Notes under the pieces: model-generated
What the model saw: the letters and a program-made list of their open reading frames with translations, nothing else
Databases searched by the model: none
What the model was told of the DNA's origin: nothing
Shown here: piece after piece, positions 30,241 through 38,896 of the stretch
Layout of the letters: each line of letters starts with the position of its first letter
Position numbering within the stretch: the stretch's first letter is position 1
Program-made: the position numbers and the translations under genes
DNA from: an uncultured Mycoplasmatota bacterium
Lineage (GTDB): Bacteria; Bacillota_I; Bacilli_A; Izemoplasmatales; Izemoplasmataceae
Length of the DNA: 64,000 bases
Direction: 5' to 3'
Assembly: GCA_913062645.1 (NCBI GenBank)
Contig: CAJXVW010000001.1
Span: forward strand, 496,001-560,000

Positions 30241-33200
30241 TTTTGGTGTCCATTGCGATAGAACAACGTATACACCGATGGAACCAGGAAAATGGTAATC
30301 AACGTGCTCGTTATCATGCCGCCCATGAACGTCAGAGCGAGAGGTTGGAAGAAGTTTCCGCCGGTGACCAGCAACGGGATCAGTCCGAGAATCGTGGTGA
30401 AACTCGTTAGCATGATCGGACGGAATCGCAGCATCACGGCTTCGACGCAGGCGTCGTGAACGTCGTTGAACTCGGCGTGGTGCCGGGCGATGTACTCGAC
30501 CAGCAGGATGCCGGTGTTGACGGTCACCCCCATCAAGGACACCATGCCGACGAGGCTGGTGGCGGTGATTGGTGAGTCGAATAGAATCAGAAACAGGAAA
30601 CTACCGGTGAAACTGAGCGGAATGGTTAAGAATACGATCAGCGGTTTGACGAAGTTGTTGAACTGGATGTACATGATGATGTAAATCAGAATCAAGGCGA
30701 TGATGCCGGCGCGGATCAAATCTTCACTGATCTCGTCGAACAATTCGTTTTCTCCGCCATAGGCGATTTTGACGCCGGATGTGTCATGTACGGCGATGGC
30801 ATCACGCACGTCCTGTTCCAGTTCACCGAGACTGGCGTCATTGGCGAAGTAGAGATCGATGTAGGCGACGTTCTTGTTGTTGGCCCGGGTGATGACGCTG
30901 TAGTCGATGATTTCGTCAATGGTGACGAAGTTGCCGATTGGAAACGACTGATCGAGCGGTTCGCTGTAGACGGTGTGCGTCAGCATGTCATCGATCCTTT
31001 CGATGTCGCTGTTGATTGAAATGTTGATGGTGTCGTCGTTGTAGTCGAACAGTGCAAGATCGAAGCCGTTCAGTTCGATGGCGATGGCCTGGTCGACCTG
31101 AGCTTTGGTGATGAACACCGCGCTCATCGCCGCCTGATCATAAGACAGGACGTATTTTGGGGATGTGGTGTTGCCGACAATGTTGTAGCTTTTGACGCTG
31201 TCGAGCGTGATGATGTCGTTGAACAAGACGGCGCTGGTCTCCGTGACCTCATCGATGTCGTCACCGCTGACGGTGACGCGGACAGGTGCGATCGGTGGCG
31301 ACAACTCGAGAATGTTGACGCTGATCTTGGCATCGGTGAAGTCGGCATACGTTTCCTCCAACGCGCGAACGTAATCCAACAGTTCGCGTTCGGACAGATC
31401 GAGATTCATGTAGATGCGACCGAACTGCGGTAGATTGCTGATCAGTTCGGCACTGAAGTGAAACTGCGGCAGGCTGCCACCGACGCTGCTGGCGATGTTC
31501 AATACGTCAGGATTGGTTTCAAACTCGTCGATGATCCGATCGCGCAAGGCGATCGTTGAATCGATGTCGCCCAGCGTGCTGTTTTCAAAATCGATGTAGA
31601 TGACGCTGCGTTCATCATTGGGGTAGAGATCGAGCGGCTGCAGGCGGAATGTCAGCCATACGACCACGGCCAGGGAACCTACGGCGAGCACGATCCAGGC
31701 CAGTGGCCAACGGATCGTGTTGCGGATCATCTTGCGGATGCGAGCCTGGTGAATCGTCGTCTTGCGCAACTCTTTGGGAGTTTTGCTCGGTTTGAGGAAC
31801 AAGACGGCGAGAATCGGTGACAGAATCATGCTGACGACATAACTGAGCGAAATTGCGATGATGACCGTAAGTGGCATGCTGCTGACGATTTCACCGAGGA
31901 ATCCAGGCAAGAGAACGATGACGATGAAGGCCGCGATGGTGGTCAGCGTCGAGGACAGAATCGGACCGAAGTTGGCGCGAATCGCCTCCTTCGCACCGTA
32001 GATCTTCTTCATGCCGTTGTCGATGTTGCGCTTGACGCCTTCGGTGATGACAATCGAATTGTCAACCATGATCCCGATGGCCACGATCAATCCGACGATC
32101 GTCAACTTGTGCAGTTGATATCCGCTCAAGAACAGGATGCCGACGGTTCCGAACACGATCACCGGAATCGTGATGATGATCAGCAAACTGTTGCGGAACC
32201 CGATGCCGATCAACACGACCAGCATGACGACGCCGATGGCGACGAGCAAGCTGTAGAAGACGTTGTTGATCTGCTGGTTGACATAGTCGGGAAGAAACAG
32301 CATCTCGTCAATGTTCAGATCGCTGTCACCATGCTCTTCCAGAAAGCCGTCTTTCACAGCCAATACTTCATCGCCCATCACGGTAAAGTCGATGTCGGGT
32401 TTGAAATAGACACTCAAGAACACGGCCGGTTCATCGTTGAAGGTGTAGTATTTGTTTGAGGAATCGGTGAGTTCGATGGTGCTCAGATCACCGAGCGTAA
32501 CATCGGCCGGTGGACCAGCCGTCATCGGGATGATGACCAGATCGCGCAAGTCGTCCAGTTCATCGTACTCGCGGAATCCCGACACGGTAATCGTTCCATA
32601 GGCGGTATCGATGCCGCCAAGGGGGATGTTCAAACCATTGGCGTAGACGATCTGATAGACGTCCGTAATCGTCAGACCATACAACTCAAGCGCATCGCTG
32701 TTGAGTGTGATGACGACCTCCTCGGCGAAGGCACTGTCGACGTCAACGCGCTGAATCGCATCGACCGTGATCAGTTCGTTTTTGAACTGATCGGCGTAGT
32801 TGCCGAGTTCGGTCACACCGAGGGATGCGCCATATACGGCGAAGATGATGTGTGGATCATCGAAGTTGCTGTCGTAGGTGATCGAACTGATGTTGTCATC
32901 CAACTCCAGCTCATTGATCTTCTCGAAGATGTCGACGCTGAGCGCATCGGGATCGTTGGTCGAGTAGGCGAATAGGACGTAGGTCAGTGCGAAGTTGTCA
33001 TAGACATAACTGCGCACCTCGGTCACGTCCGGATATGTCAAAATGACCCGCTCAACGTCGTCGACGATGTTGTTTTCCACGTAACGGGCGTTGACACCGG
33101 GGACCGTAATCTGAATTGCCATGTAGGGCGTGTCGATCTCCGGCATCTCCTGTTTCGGAATGACGATGTAGGCATAGATGCCGATTCCAAGCAACATCAG

Positions 33201-33257
33201 AAACAGCATCAGAAACAGGTTTCTACGGATGAACAGGATATCAAGCAATCGTTTCAA
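30228..33257 (-). CDS. RND family efflux transporter permease
   Basis: 1009 residues with the AcrB layout: a membrane helix at the N-terminus, a large extracytoplasmic loop, six helices, a second loop and six more helices. The relay helix reads GLIVAIGIMVDNSIVITEG: the first Asp of the AcrB pair is present and the second is Asn; the AcrB Lys940 position is Asn (MGVTVNTGILLVEY). It should export lipophilic compounds by proton antiport. Starts with TTG after GGAGGAGGATCATC. No membrane-fusion or outer-membrane protein is encoded beside it, as for SwrC-like pumps of monoderms. Divergent from a TetR gene. Confidence 0.92.
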   Translation of the reverse strand: MKRLLDILFIRRNLFLMLFLMLLGIGIYAYIVIPKQEMPEIDTPYMAIQITVPGVNARYVENNIVDDVERVILTYPDVTEVRSYVYDNFALTYVLFAYSTNDPDALSVDIFEKINELELDDNISSITYDSNFDDPHIIFAVYGASLGVTELGNYADQFKNELITVDAIQRVDVDSAFAEEVVITLNSDALELYGLTITDVYQIVYANGLNIPLGGIDTAYGTITVSGFREYDELDDLRDLVIIPMTAGPPADVTLGDLSTIELTDSSNKYYTFNDEPAVFLSVYFKPDIDFTVMGDEVLAVKDGFLEEHGDSDLNIDEMLFLPDYVNQQINNVFYSLLVAIGVVMLVVLIGIGFRNSLLIIITIPVIVFGTVGILFLSGYQLHKLTIVGLIVAIGIMVDNSIVITEGVKRNIDNGMKKIYGAKEAIRANFGPILSSTLTTIAAFIVIVLLPGFLGEIVSSMPLTVIIAISLSYVVSMILSPILAVLFLKPSKTPKELRKTTIHQARIRKMIRNTIRWPLAWIVLAVGSLAVVVWLTFRLQPLDLYPNDERSVIYIDFENSTLGDIDSTIALRDRIIDEFETNPDVLNIASSVGGSLPQFHFSAELISNLPQFGRIYMNLDLSERELLDYVRALEETYADFTDAKISVNILELSPPIAPVRVTVSGDDIDEVTETSAVLFNDIITLDSVKSYNIVGNTTSPKYVLSYDQAAMSAVFITKAQVDQAIAIELNGFDLALFDYNDDTINISINSDIERIDDMLTHTVYSEPLDQSFPIGNFVTIDEIIDYSVITRANNKNVAYIDLYFANDASLGELEQDVRDAIAVHDTSGVKIAYGGENELFDEISEDLIRAGIIALILIYIIMYIQFNNFVKPLIVFLTIPLSFTGSFLFLILFDSPITATSLVGMVSLMGVTVNTGILLVEYIARHHAEFNDVHDACVEAVMLRFRPIMLTSFTTILGLIPLLVTGGNFFQPLALTFMGGMITSTLITIFLVPSVYTLFYRNGHQKGAQ

Positions 33258-33295
33258 GATGATCCTCCTCCAGGAGTTTACGATTATTTTTTTGC

Positions 33296-33353
33296 AACAT
33301 TTGTTTCATATCTACCTTTATGGTATAATAGAATTCAAAGTGAAACAAATGTT
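33296..33353. promoter_or_regulatory. Divergent promoter with an inverted TetR operator pair
   Basis: AACATTTGTTTCA (33296-33308) and its exact reverse complement TGAAACAAATGTT (33341-33353) flank the control region. The rightward promoter uses TTGTTT (33301-33306), 17 bases, TATAAT (33324-33329) with TGG before it. The left element overlaps that -35, and the right one overlaps the likely -35 of the leftward RND promoter. Confidence 0.7.
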
Positions 33354-33382
33354 TTAAAAGATGTGATACAAGGATGGTTCAT

Positions 33383-33973
33383 ATGTTCGACAATGAGAAA
33401 CTGGACATGCGCATCAAGTACACCAGAGAGTGGACGTTCGAGGCTCTCGCCAAACTGCTCGAGATTAAGTCCTACCACGACATCAAGATCTCGGAAATCA
33501 TCGACAAGGCGGGCATTTCGCGTGCCACTTTTTATCGCAATTTCGCCAACAAGGACGACATCGTCAAGTTCAAGGTGAAGATGATGTTTCAGGAGTTCTA
33601 TCAGGACATGTCAATCTACTTCAACGACATCGGCACGATGGATGAACAATATCTGATCCAAGCGTTTTTCAAGAAAATCGATGACGAAGAAAAAGTCGTG
33701 GATACCGTCATCAAGACCAATCTGGAATACGTCATGGTCGACGGCATTCTCGCCATCATCAATTTCTACAAGGAACGGTTCTACGAACTTGTCAAAACCA
33801 ACAAGCGAACCGAGGATTACACGATGGACATCGTCGCCAGCAGTTGCTGGACGCTGCTCTCACGCTGGCACAAAAGCGGCAAGGAAGAATCGCCCTCGCA
33901 ACTTGCGAAGATTTATCTCAGTGCATTCCGCAGTGTCTACATCGCCATTTTTGAGGACCGTTCGCGGCTGTAG
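33383..33973 (+). CDS. TetR family transcriptional regulator
   Basis: About 196 residues. N-terminal HTH: YTREWTFEALAKLLEIKSYHDIKISEIIDKAGISRATFYRNFANKDD is the TetR DNA-binding domain (quoted in part: KAGISRATFYRNFANKDD). The helical C-terminal part binds an unknown ligand. The second ATG (33383) is preferred, with AAGG 9 bases upstream; the first ATG touches it. Probably represses itself and the divergent RND pump through the AACATTTGTTTCA repeats. Confidence 0.9.
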   Translation: MFDNEKLDMRIKYTREWTFEALAKLLEIKSYHDIKISEIIDKAGISRATFYRNFANKDDIVKFKVKMMFQEFYQDMSIYFNDIGTMDEQYLIQAFFKKIDDEEKVVDTVIKTNLEYVMVDGILAIINFYKERFYELVKTNKRTEDYTMDIVASSCWTLLSRWHKSGKEESPSQLAKIYLSAFRSVYIAIFEDRSRL

Positions 33974-33981
33974 GTGATTTC

Positions 33982-35742
33982 ATGGACATCAAAGACAAAC
34001 TGAAAAGCATCCCCGACCTTCCCGGGTCGTACCAGTTCAAGAACAAGGATGGCGTGATCATCTACGTCGGCAAGGCGAAGAGCCTGAAGAAACGGGTGTC
34101 GTCGTATTTCACCGGTTCACACGACATGAAGACGGCCCGGCTCGTGATGCACATCGCCGACATCGAATACATCGTTACTCAGAGTGAGCTCGACGCCCTG
34201 TTGCTCGAACTCAATCTGATCAAGAAATACAATCCCCGTTACAACATCATGCTCACCGACGACAAGACCTACCCGTACATCGAGATCACCAATGAGACCC
34301 ACCCCAAGATCGTCGTCACGCGCAACATCAAGAAGAAATCGAAAAATCTCTTCGGACCGTACCCCAATGTGTCCGCCGCTCGAGACACCGTCAAGATCCT
34401 GAACAAGATATATCCGTTGCGCAAATGCGACAAACTGCCGAAACAGGCATGTCTGTACTACCACATGGGACAATGCCTAGCACCATGCATCAACGAGGTC
34501 ACCCAGGATCAATACACCGACATCATCGGCCAGATCAAAAAGTTTCTCCGTGGCGACATCAGTGACACCGTCAAGACACTCGAAGGATACATGCAGGATG
34601 CATCCGACAAACTGGAGTTTGAACGGGCGCTCGAATACAAGAACACCATTGAAAGCATCAAGACCACCACCGACCGGCAGAAAATCAATCTCAACGACAT
34701 GAAGGACCGCGACGTCATCGGGTACTTTTACAACGAATACTTGTTGTCCATTGAAATTTTCTTTTTGCGCAACGGCAAGATCAGCGCACGCCATCAGAAA
34801 CTGTTCGAATACTACGATGACCCCGTGGGGACGGTCGAGAACTACATCGCTCAATTTTACTCCAAAGAGCCGATTCCCAAGGAACTGTTCGTGCAGGACG
34901 ATCTCAACATCGATGTCTTGAAGGGGTTTCTCCACACCAAGATCCTGCAACCACAACGCGGCGACAAGGCCAAACTCCTGAAACTGGCGATTCTCAATGC
35001 CGAACAAGGACTCAAGGAAAAGACCGAACTTGTCAAACGGGATCTGGAACGAACCGTCGAATCGATCGACACGCTCGGAGAACTGCTCGACATTTCTCCT
35101 CCCTACCGGATCGAGGCGTTCGACAACTCCAATCTGTTCGGCACCGACGCCGTCAGCAGCATGGTCGTCTTTCAAAACGGCAAACCGGCTCGCAAGGAGT
35201 ACCGCAAATACAAAATCAAGACGCTGGAGGGAAAAGCGTCCGATTACGATACCATGAAAGAAGTGTTGTACCGTCGCTACTACCGCGTCTTGATGGAGGA
35301 TCTGGAACGACCGGGTCTGCTCCTTGTCGACGGCGGCAAACCACAAGTCAGCGCCGCTCGCGACGTGCTCGACAGCCTGTCGCTTGACATTCCTGTCGCC
35401 GGCCTTGTCAAAGACAAGAAACACAATACCAATCATCTGCTCAAGCGCGATTTCACGTCGATTGACATCGACAAGACGTCGAATGTCTTCCATCTGCTGA
35501 CGAGGATTCAGGATGAGGCCCATCGCTTCGCCGTCAGCTACCACAAGAAAGTCCGCGCCAAAGGACTCTTCAACAGTGCGCTCGACGACATTCCCGGCAT
35601 TGGTGACAAGACCAAGGACAAACTCCTGAAAAAATACAAATCGGTACAACTCATCAAACTCGCATCCTACGAGGAATTGTTGGACCTCGGTCTGACGCAA
35701 ACACAAGCGGAAAACCTCGTGGCTGCACTCAAAAACGACTAG
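33982..35742 (+). CDS. uvrC: Excinuclease ABC subunit C
   Basis: 586 residues. GIY-YIG nuclease at the start (LPGSYQFKNKDG, IIYVGKAKSLKKRVSSYF), the cysteine cluster CDKLPKQACLYYHMGQCLAPC, a UVR domain near 195-230, the RNase-H-like nuclease (IEAFDNSNLFGTDAVSSMVV, LLVDGGKPQ) and C-terminal HhH motifs (LDDIPGIGDKTKDKLLKKY). It makes both incisions in nucleotide excision repair. ATG after GTAGGTGATTTC, 8 bases after tetR. Confidence 0.97.
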   Translation: MDIKDKLKSIPDLPGSYQFKNKDGVIIYVGKAKSLKKRVSSYFTGSHDMKTARLVMHIADIEYIVTQSELDALLLELNLIKKYNPRYNIMLTDDKTYPYIEITNETHPKIVVTRNIKKKSKNLFGPYPNVSAARDTVKILNKIYPLRKCDKLPKQACLYYHMGQCLAPCINEVTQDQYTDIIGQIKKFLRGDISDTVKTLEGYMQDASDKLEFERALEYKNTIESIKTTTDRQKINLNDMKDRDVIGYFYNEYLLSIEIFFLRNGKISARHQKLFEYYDDPVGTVENYIAQFYSKEPIPKELFVQDDLNIDVLKGFLHTKILQPQRGDKAKLLKLAILNAEQGLKEKTELVKRDLERTVESIDTLGELLDISPPYRIEAFDNSNLFGTDAVSSMVVFQNGKPARKEYRKYKIKTLEGKASDYDTMKEVLYRRYYRVLMEDLERPGLLLVDGGKPQVSAARDVLDSLSLDIPVAGLVKDKKHNTNHLLKRDFTSIDIDKTSNVFHLLTRIQDEAHRFAVSYHKKVRAKGLFNSALDDIPGIGDKTKDKLLKKYKSVQLIKLASYEELLDLGLTQTQAENLVAALKND

Positions 35743-35751
35743 GGTGATAAC

Positions 35752-36633
35752 ATGAAGACAGTAATTTCCGGACGCATTCGTTCGTTCGATGAAGACAATC
35801 GGATCATTTCCATCTATTGCCGTGACCGCATTCGGTATTTCTACATTCAACGCAGTCTTTTGAATCATATTGGAAAGTTTCTCGATCTGAACCGGTTCGT
35901 TCAGTTCACCATTGCCGAAGGGACGAGACCGCTCGATGGACATATCGTTCAGACCATCAATTATTTCATCAAGATCATGGAGATTCGTTACCGTAAGAAC
36001 ATCGTGTACTACGATGTCAAGAACATCAAGGAAGGCACCAGGAAACTGATCAACAGTCTCGACTACAAAATGTTCCTCGATCTTGAAATGTCGATGCATC
36101 CGTATCGTCAGAATCCCGATTTCATTCAAGAAATCATCCAGGTCGGATACCTGATCGTCGATGCCAAGGACAACGTCGTTGCAACGTACAATCAGGTCGT
36201 CCAACCAACCATTCACAAACGGTTGTCACGACGCACCACGAAATTCTTGGATTTGACGCAAGAAGACATCGACAACGGGATCCCCTTCGAAGCGTTTTAC
36301 GAACACTTCCGACAGGTGATCAACGAATATGATCCAGCCATCATCGTCTGGGGGCGAAATGATTTCCTAGCCTTACGTCAAGGTTACAAAGTGAATAAGC
36401 TCCCGTCTCTTCACAAACATACGAGGTACATCAATTTACTAAAATTACACAAAAACTATTTCCATCTGAAGAACGACCTCGGTCTCTTCAATGCATTGCG
36501 TCTTTACGAAGAAGATGACAACTCGCAAAGTCACAATGCGTTTGAGGATGCGCAAGTCACATACCGCATTTTCAAAGGATTTGCCGACGTTTTGAACCAT
36601 CGTATTCGGGTCGATGTATCACAATATAAGTAA
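35752..36633 (+). CDS. DEDDh-type 3'-5' exonuclease
   Basis: 293 residues. The nuclease domain starts near residue 105 with FLDLEMSMHPYRQ (Asp and Glu of motif Exo I), continues with WGRNDFLAL (motif II region) and ends with SHNAFEDAQVTYRIF (His and Asp of motif III). This is the DnaQ/KapD-like DEDDh family. The N-terminal 100 residues form an unassigned, possibly beta-rich, domain. Follows uvrC by 9 bases with AGGGTGATAAC, so it is probably cotranscribed and may act in repair or RNA processing. Confidence 0.75.
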   Translation: MKTVISGRIRSFDEDNRIISIYCRDRIRYFYIQRSLLNHIGKFLDLNRFVQFTIAEGTRPLDGHIVQTINYFIKIMEIRYRKNIVYYDVKNIKEGTRKLINSLDYKMFLDLEMSMHPYRQNPDFIQEIIQVGYLIVDAKDNVVATYNQVVQPTIHKRLSRRTTKFLDLTQEDIDNGIPFEAFYEHFRQVINEYDPAIIVWGRNDFLALRQGYKVNKLPSLHKHTRYINLLKLHKNYFHLKNDLGLFNALRLYEEDDNSQSHNAFEDAQVTYRIFKGFADVLNHRIRVDVSQYK

Positions 36634-36644
36634 AATAATCTTCC

Positions 36645-36681
36645 ATCTCCAGTAAAAATATAGTATAATTTTACTGGAGAT
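36645..36681 (+). promoter_or_regulatory. Palindromic operator around the galR promoter
   Basis: ATCTCCAGTAAAA (36645-36657) and TTTTACTGGAGAT (36669-36681) are exact reverse complements around ATATAGTATAA; the -10 TATAAT is 36664-36669. The half-site AGTAAAA recurs before galK. It could also act as a hairpin terminator for the exonuclease gene, as ATTTTT follows. Confidence 0.55.
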
Positions 36682-36700
36682 ATTTTTATGAGGTGATAAC

Positions 36701-37696
36701 ATGGCGACATTGAAAGACATTGCGCAGAAGACCAACACATCGATCACAACCGTGTCACGGGTTTTGAATTACGACAAAACCTTGTCGGTTTCCGATGAGA
36801 TTCGTCGCAAGATCATTGAGACAGCTGCGGAGTTGAATTATCGCACACCGCGCAATCGCACCAAAATTGCGACTCGCAAGAAATTGCGCATCGGCATCGT
36901 ACTGTGGTATGACATGCAAGAAGAAATGGACGATCCCTATTACATGCAGATTCGTCGAGGCATCGAGAAGCTCGCCGTCAAATCGCGCATTGAGACGAGT
37001 CTCATCTACAAAATGGATGATCGTTACAAATTGTCGGATCTTGGCCGTGTTGACGGGTTGATTTTGGTTGGCAAGTTTTCACCCGATCAAATCCGTCAGT
37101 TCCACAAGCTGACGCCACATCTCGTATTTGTTGATTCGTCACCGGATGAAACACTCTATGACAGCATCGTCATTGATTTTCACGCGGCTGTAAAGGATGT
37201 GCTGCAAACATTGTTACAAGAGGGATATTCGAAGATCGGTTATCTCGGCGGAGTTGAGTACATCAGCAAGCACATCAAACTGGGCGAGCGCCGTGAACTT
37301 GTCTTTCGCGATTTCTTGTTTCAACGCAACAAACTAAACACCAAATACATCCATGTTGGAACCTTTACAATTGAAAGCGGCTATGAGTTGATGAAACAAG
37401 CACTGTCCAAAAGTGACCGCGCGGAAGTCTATTTCTGCGCCAATGACTCCATTGCCTTTGGCGCGCTTCGAGCAATCCATGAGCACAATCTGTCGATTCC
37501 CGACGACATTGCTTTGATTGGATTCAACGACAATCCCAACAGTGAGTTCACCTATCCGCCGTTGTCGACGGTTCGTGTTCATACCGAGTTCATGGGAGAA
37601 CAAGCTCTGTTAAGTGTTTGCGAAAGAATAGATGGAAGAAACGTCTCCATTAAAAAGATAATACCAACTATTTTAGTAAAAAGAGATAGTTTTTAG
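36701..37696 (+). CDS. galR: LacI/GalR family regulator of the galactoside operon
   Basis: 331 residues. N-terminal LacI HTH ATLKDIAQKTNTSITTVSRVLNYD followed by the hinge, then a periplasmic-binding-like effector domain (VDGLILVGKFSPDQ, FCANDSIAFGALRAIHEH, IALIGFNDNPNSEFTYPPLSTV). It leads galK by 21 bases. By position it should repress the operon until galactose or a galactoside binds. Slightly more AT-rich than its neighbours. ATG after GAGGTGATAAC. Confidence 0.9.
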   Translation: MATLKDIAQKTNTSITTVSRVLNYDKTLSVSDEIRRKIIETAAELNYRTPRNRTKIATRKKLRIGIVLWYDMQEEMDDPYYMQIRRGIEKLAVKSRIETSLIYKMDDRYKLSDLGRVDGLILVGKFSPDQIRQFHKLTPHLVFVDSSPDETLYDSIVIDFHAAVKDVLQTLLQEGYSKIGYLGGVEYISKHIKLGERRELVFRDFLFQRNKLNTKYIHVGTFTIESGYELMKQALSKSDRAEVYFCANDSIAFGALRAIHEHNLSIPDDIALIGFNDNPNSEFTYPPLSTVRVHTEFMGEQALLSVCERIDGRNVSIKKIIPTILVKRDSF

Positions 37697-37702
37697 TAAA
37701 AA
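37671..37702 (+). promoter_or_regulatory. Two TTTTAGTAAAA palindromes before galK
   Basis: TTTTAGTAAAA at 37671-37681 and TTTTTAGTAAAAA at 37690-37702, centres about 20 bp apart, spanning the galR stop and the galK binding site. The AGTAAAA half-site matches the palindrome before galR, so GalR probably binds both places. Confidence 0.55.
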
Positions 37703-37717
37703 TACATCGGAGGTATT

Positions 37718-38896
37718 ATGAACATCAAGAAGATTGTGAGTGAACATCGTGATTTCCTCGGGGCAACACCTGACGCATACTTTTCACCCGGTCGTGTCAA
37801 TCTGATTGGAGAACACATCGACTATCTAGGTGGGCGGGTGCTACCAACGGCAATCGATTTGGGGACGTATGCGTTTGTAACCAAACGCGACGACAGACAG
37901 ATCCGGCTATTGTCCCACAACTATCAACAGGATGGCACGATCATGGCGTCGCTGGATGATTTGACATATAATCCAGATCGTGGATGGGCGAATTATGCGA
38001 CCGGCATGCTGCAGGCTTTAATCAAGCGCGGCATGGTTGCCACACATGGACTCAACATTCTAATTTATGGTACACTTCCAAATGGCGCCGGTCTGTCGTC
38101 CAGTGCCAGTTTGGAAGTACTGATTGGTCATCTGGTGTGTGAACAATATCACTATGCTGTTGATACGATCGAATTGTCACGCATCGCCCAACAAGTTGAA
38201 AACCAATACATCGGCGTGAACTGTGGCATCATGGACCAGTTCGCCGTTGCTATGGGCAAACGCAATCATGCCATATATCTGGACACCGAATCACTAGACT
38301 TTGAATGGGTTCCATTGGAGTTGAAGGAACACACCATCGTCATCGCCAACACCAACAAAAAACGAGCGTTGGCCGACTCGAAATACAACGAGCGGCGTAG
38401 CGAGTGCGACGTCGGATTGGCACAGGTTCAAGCTATCAATCCGAGTATTGAAAACTTGTGCGACATATCATACGGTCAATATGTGAAGTTGGCCGATCAG
38501 ATTGCTCCAGAGGTTATCCGTCGCCGCGTCAAACATGCGGTGACAGAGACTGACCGCACCAAACAAGCTGTCGTTGCCTTACGAGCGAATGACCTGGAAA
38601 AGTTCGGGAATTTGATGGATATGAGTCATGAATCGCTCAAAAATGACTTTGAAGTTAGTTGTTTCGAACTAGACCAGATGGTTGACTCATTTCAAAAACA
38701 CGGCGCACTTGGCGCTCGCATGACTGGAGCTGGCTTCGGTGGATGCGTGGTGGCCATTCTGCCTGATGGTCAGCTTGACATCATACTGGAGAAAGTCCGC
38801 CAAGAGTACAATCGAATCACCGACTACGAAGCAGAATTTTATCGCTGTCAAACCAGCGATGGAACACATACCATTACCAAGGAGGAATGGCGATGA
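37718..38896 (+). CDS. galK: Galactokinase
   Basis: 392 residues, GHMP family. SPGRVNLIGEHIDYLGGRVL is the galactokinase signature (shown in part: GRVNLIGEHIDYLGG), LPNGAGLSSSASLEVL the ATP loop, and GARMTGAGFGGCVVAI motif 3. It phosphorylates galactose to galactose 1-phosphate, first step of the Leloir pathway. ATG after ATCGGAGGTATT. Confidence 0.97.
   Translation: MNIKKIVSEHRDFLGATPDAYFSPGRVNLIGEHIDYLGGRVLPTAIDLGTYAFVTKRDDRQIRLLSHNYQQDGTIMASLDDLTYNPDRGWANYATGMLQALIKRGMVATHGLNILIYGTLPNGAGLSSSASLEVLIGHLVCEQYHYAVDTIELSRIAQQVENQYIGVNCGIMDQFAVAMGKRNHAIYLDTESLDFEWVPLELKEHTIVIANTNKKRALADSKYNERRSECDVGLAQVQAINPSIENLCDISYGQYVKLADQIAPEVIRRRVKHAVTETDRTKQAVVALRANDLEKFGNLMDMSHESLKNDFEVSCFELDQMVDSFQKHGALGARMTGAGFGGCVVAILPDGQLDIILEKVRQEYNRITDYEAEFYRCQTSDGTHTITKEEWR

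Noticed and set aside
34477-36216. 579-codon minus-strand frame opposite uvrC and the exonuclease
   Set aside because: Crosses two well-supported genes and shows no domain.
36645-36681. Reading the galR palindrome only as a terminator of the exonuclease gene
   Set aside because: The T-tract is separated by GAGATA and the -10 box lies between the arms; the half-site recurs before galK, so an operator role is the better main explanation.
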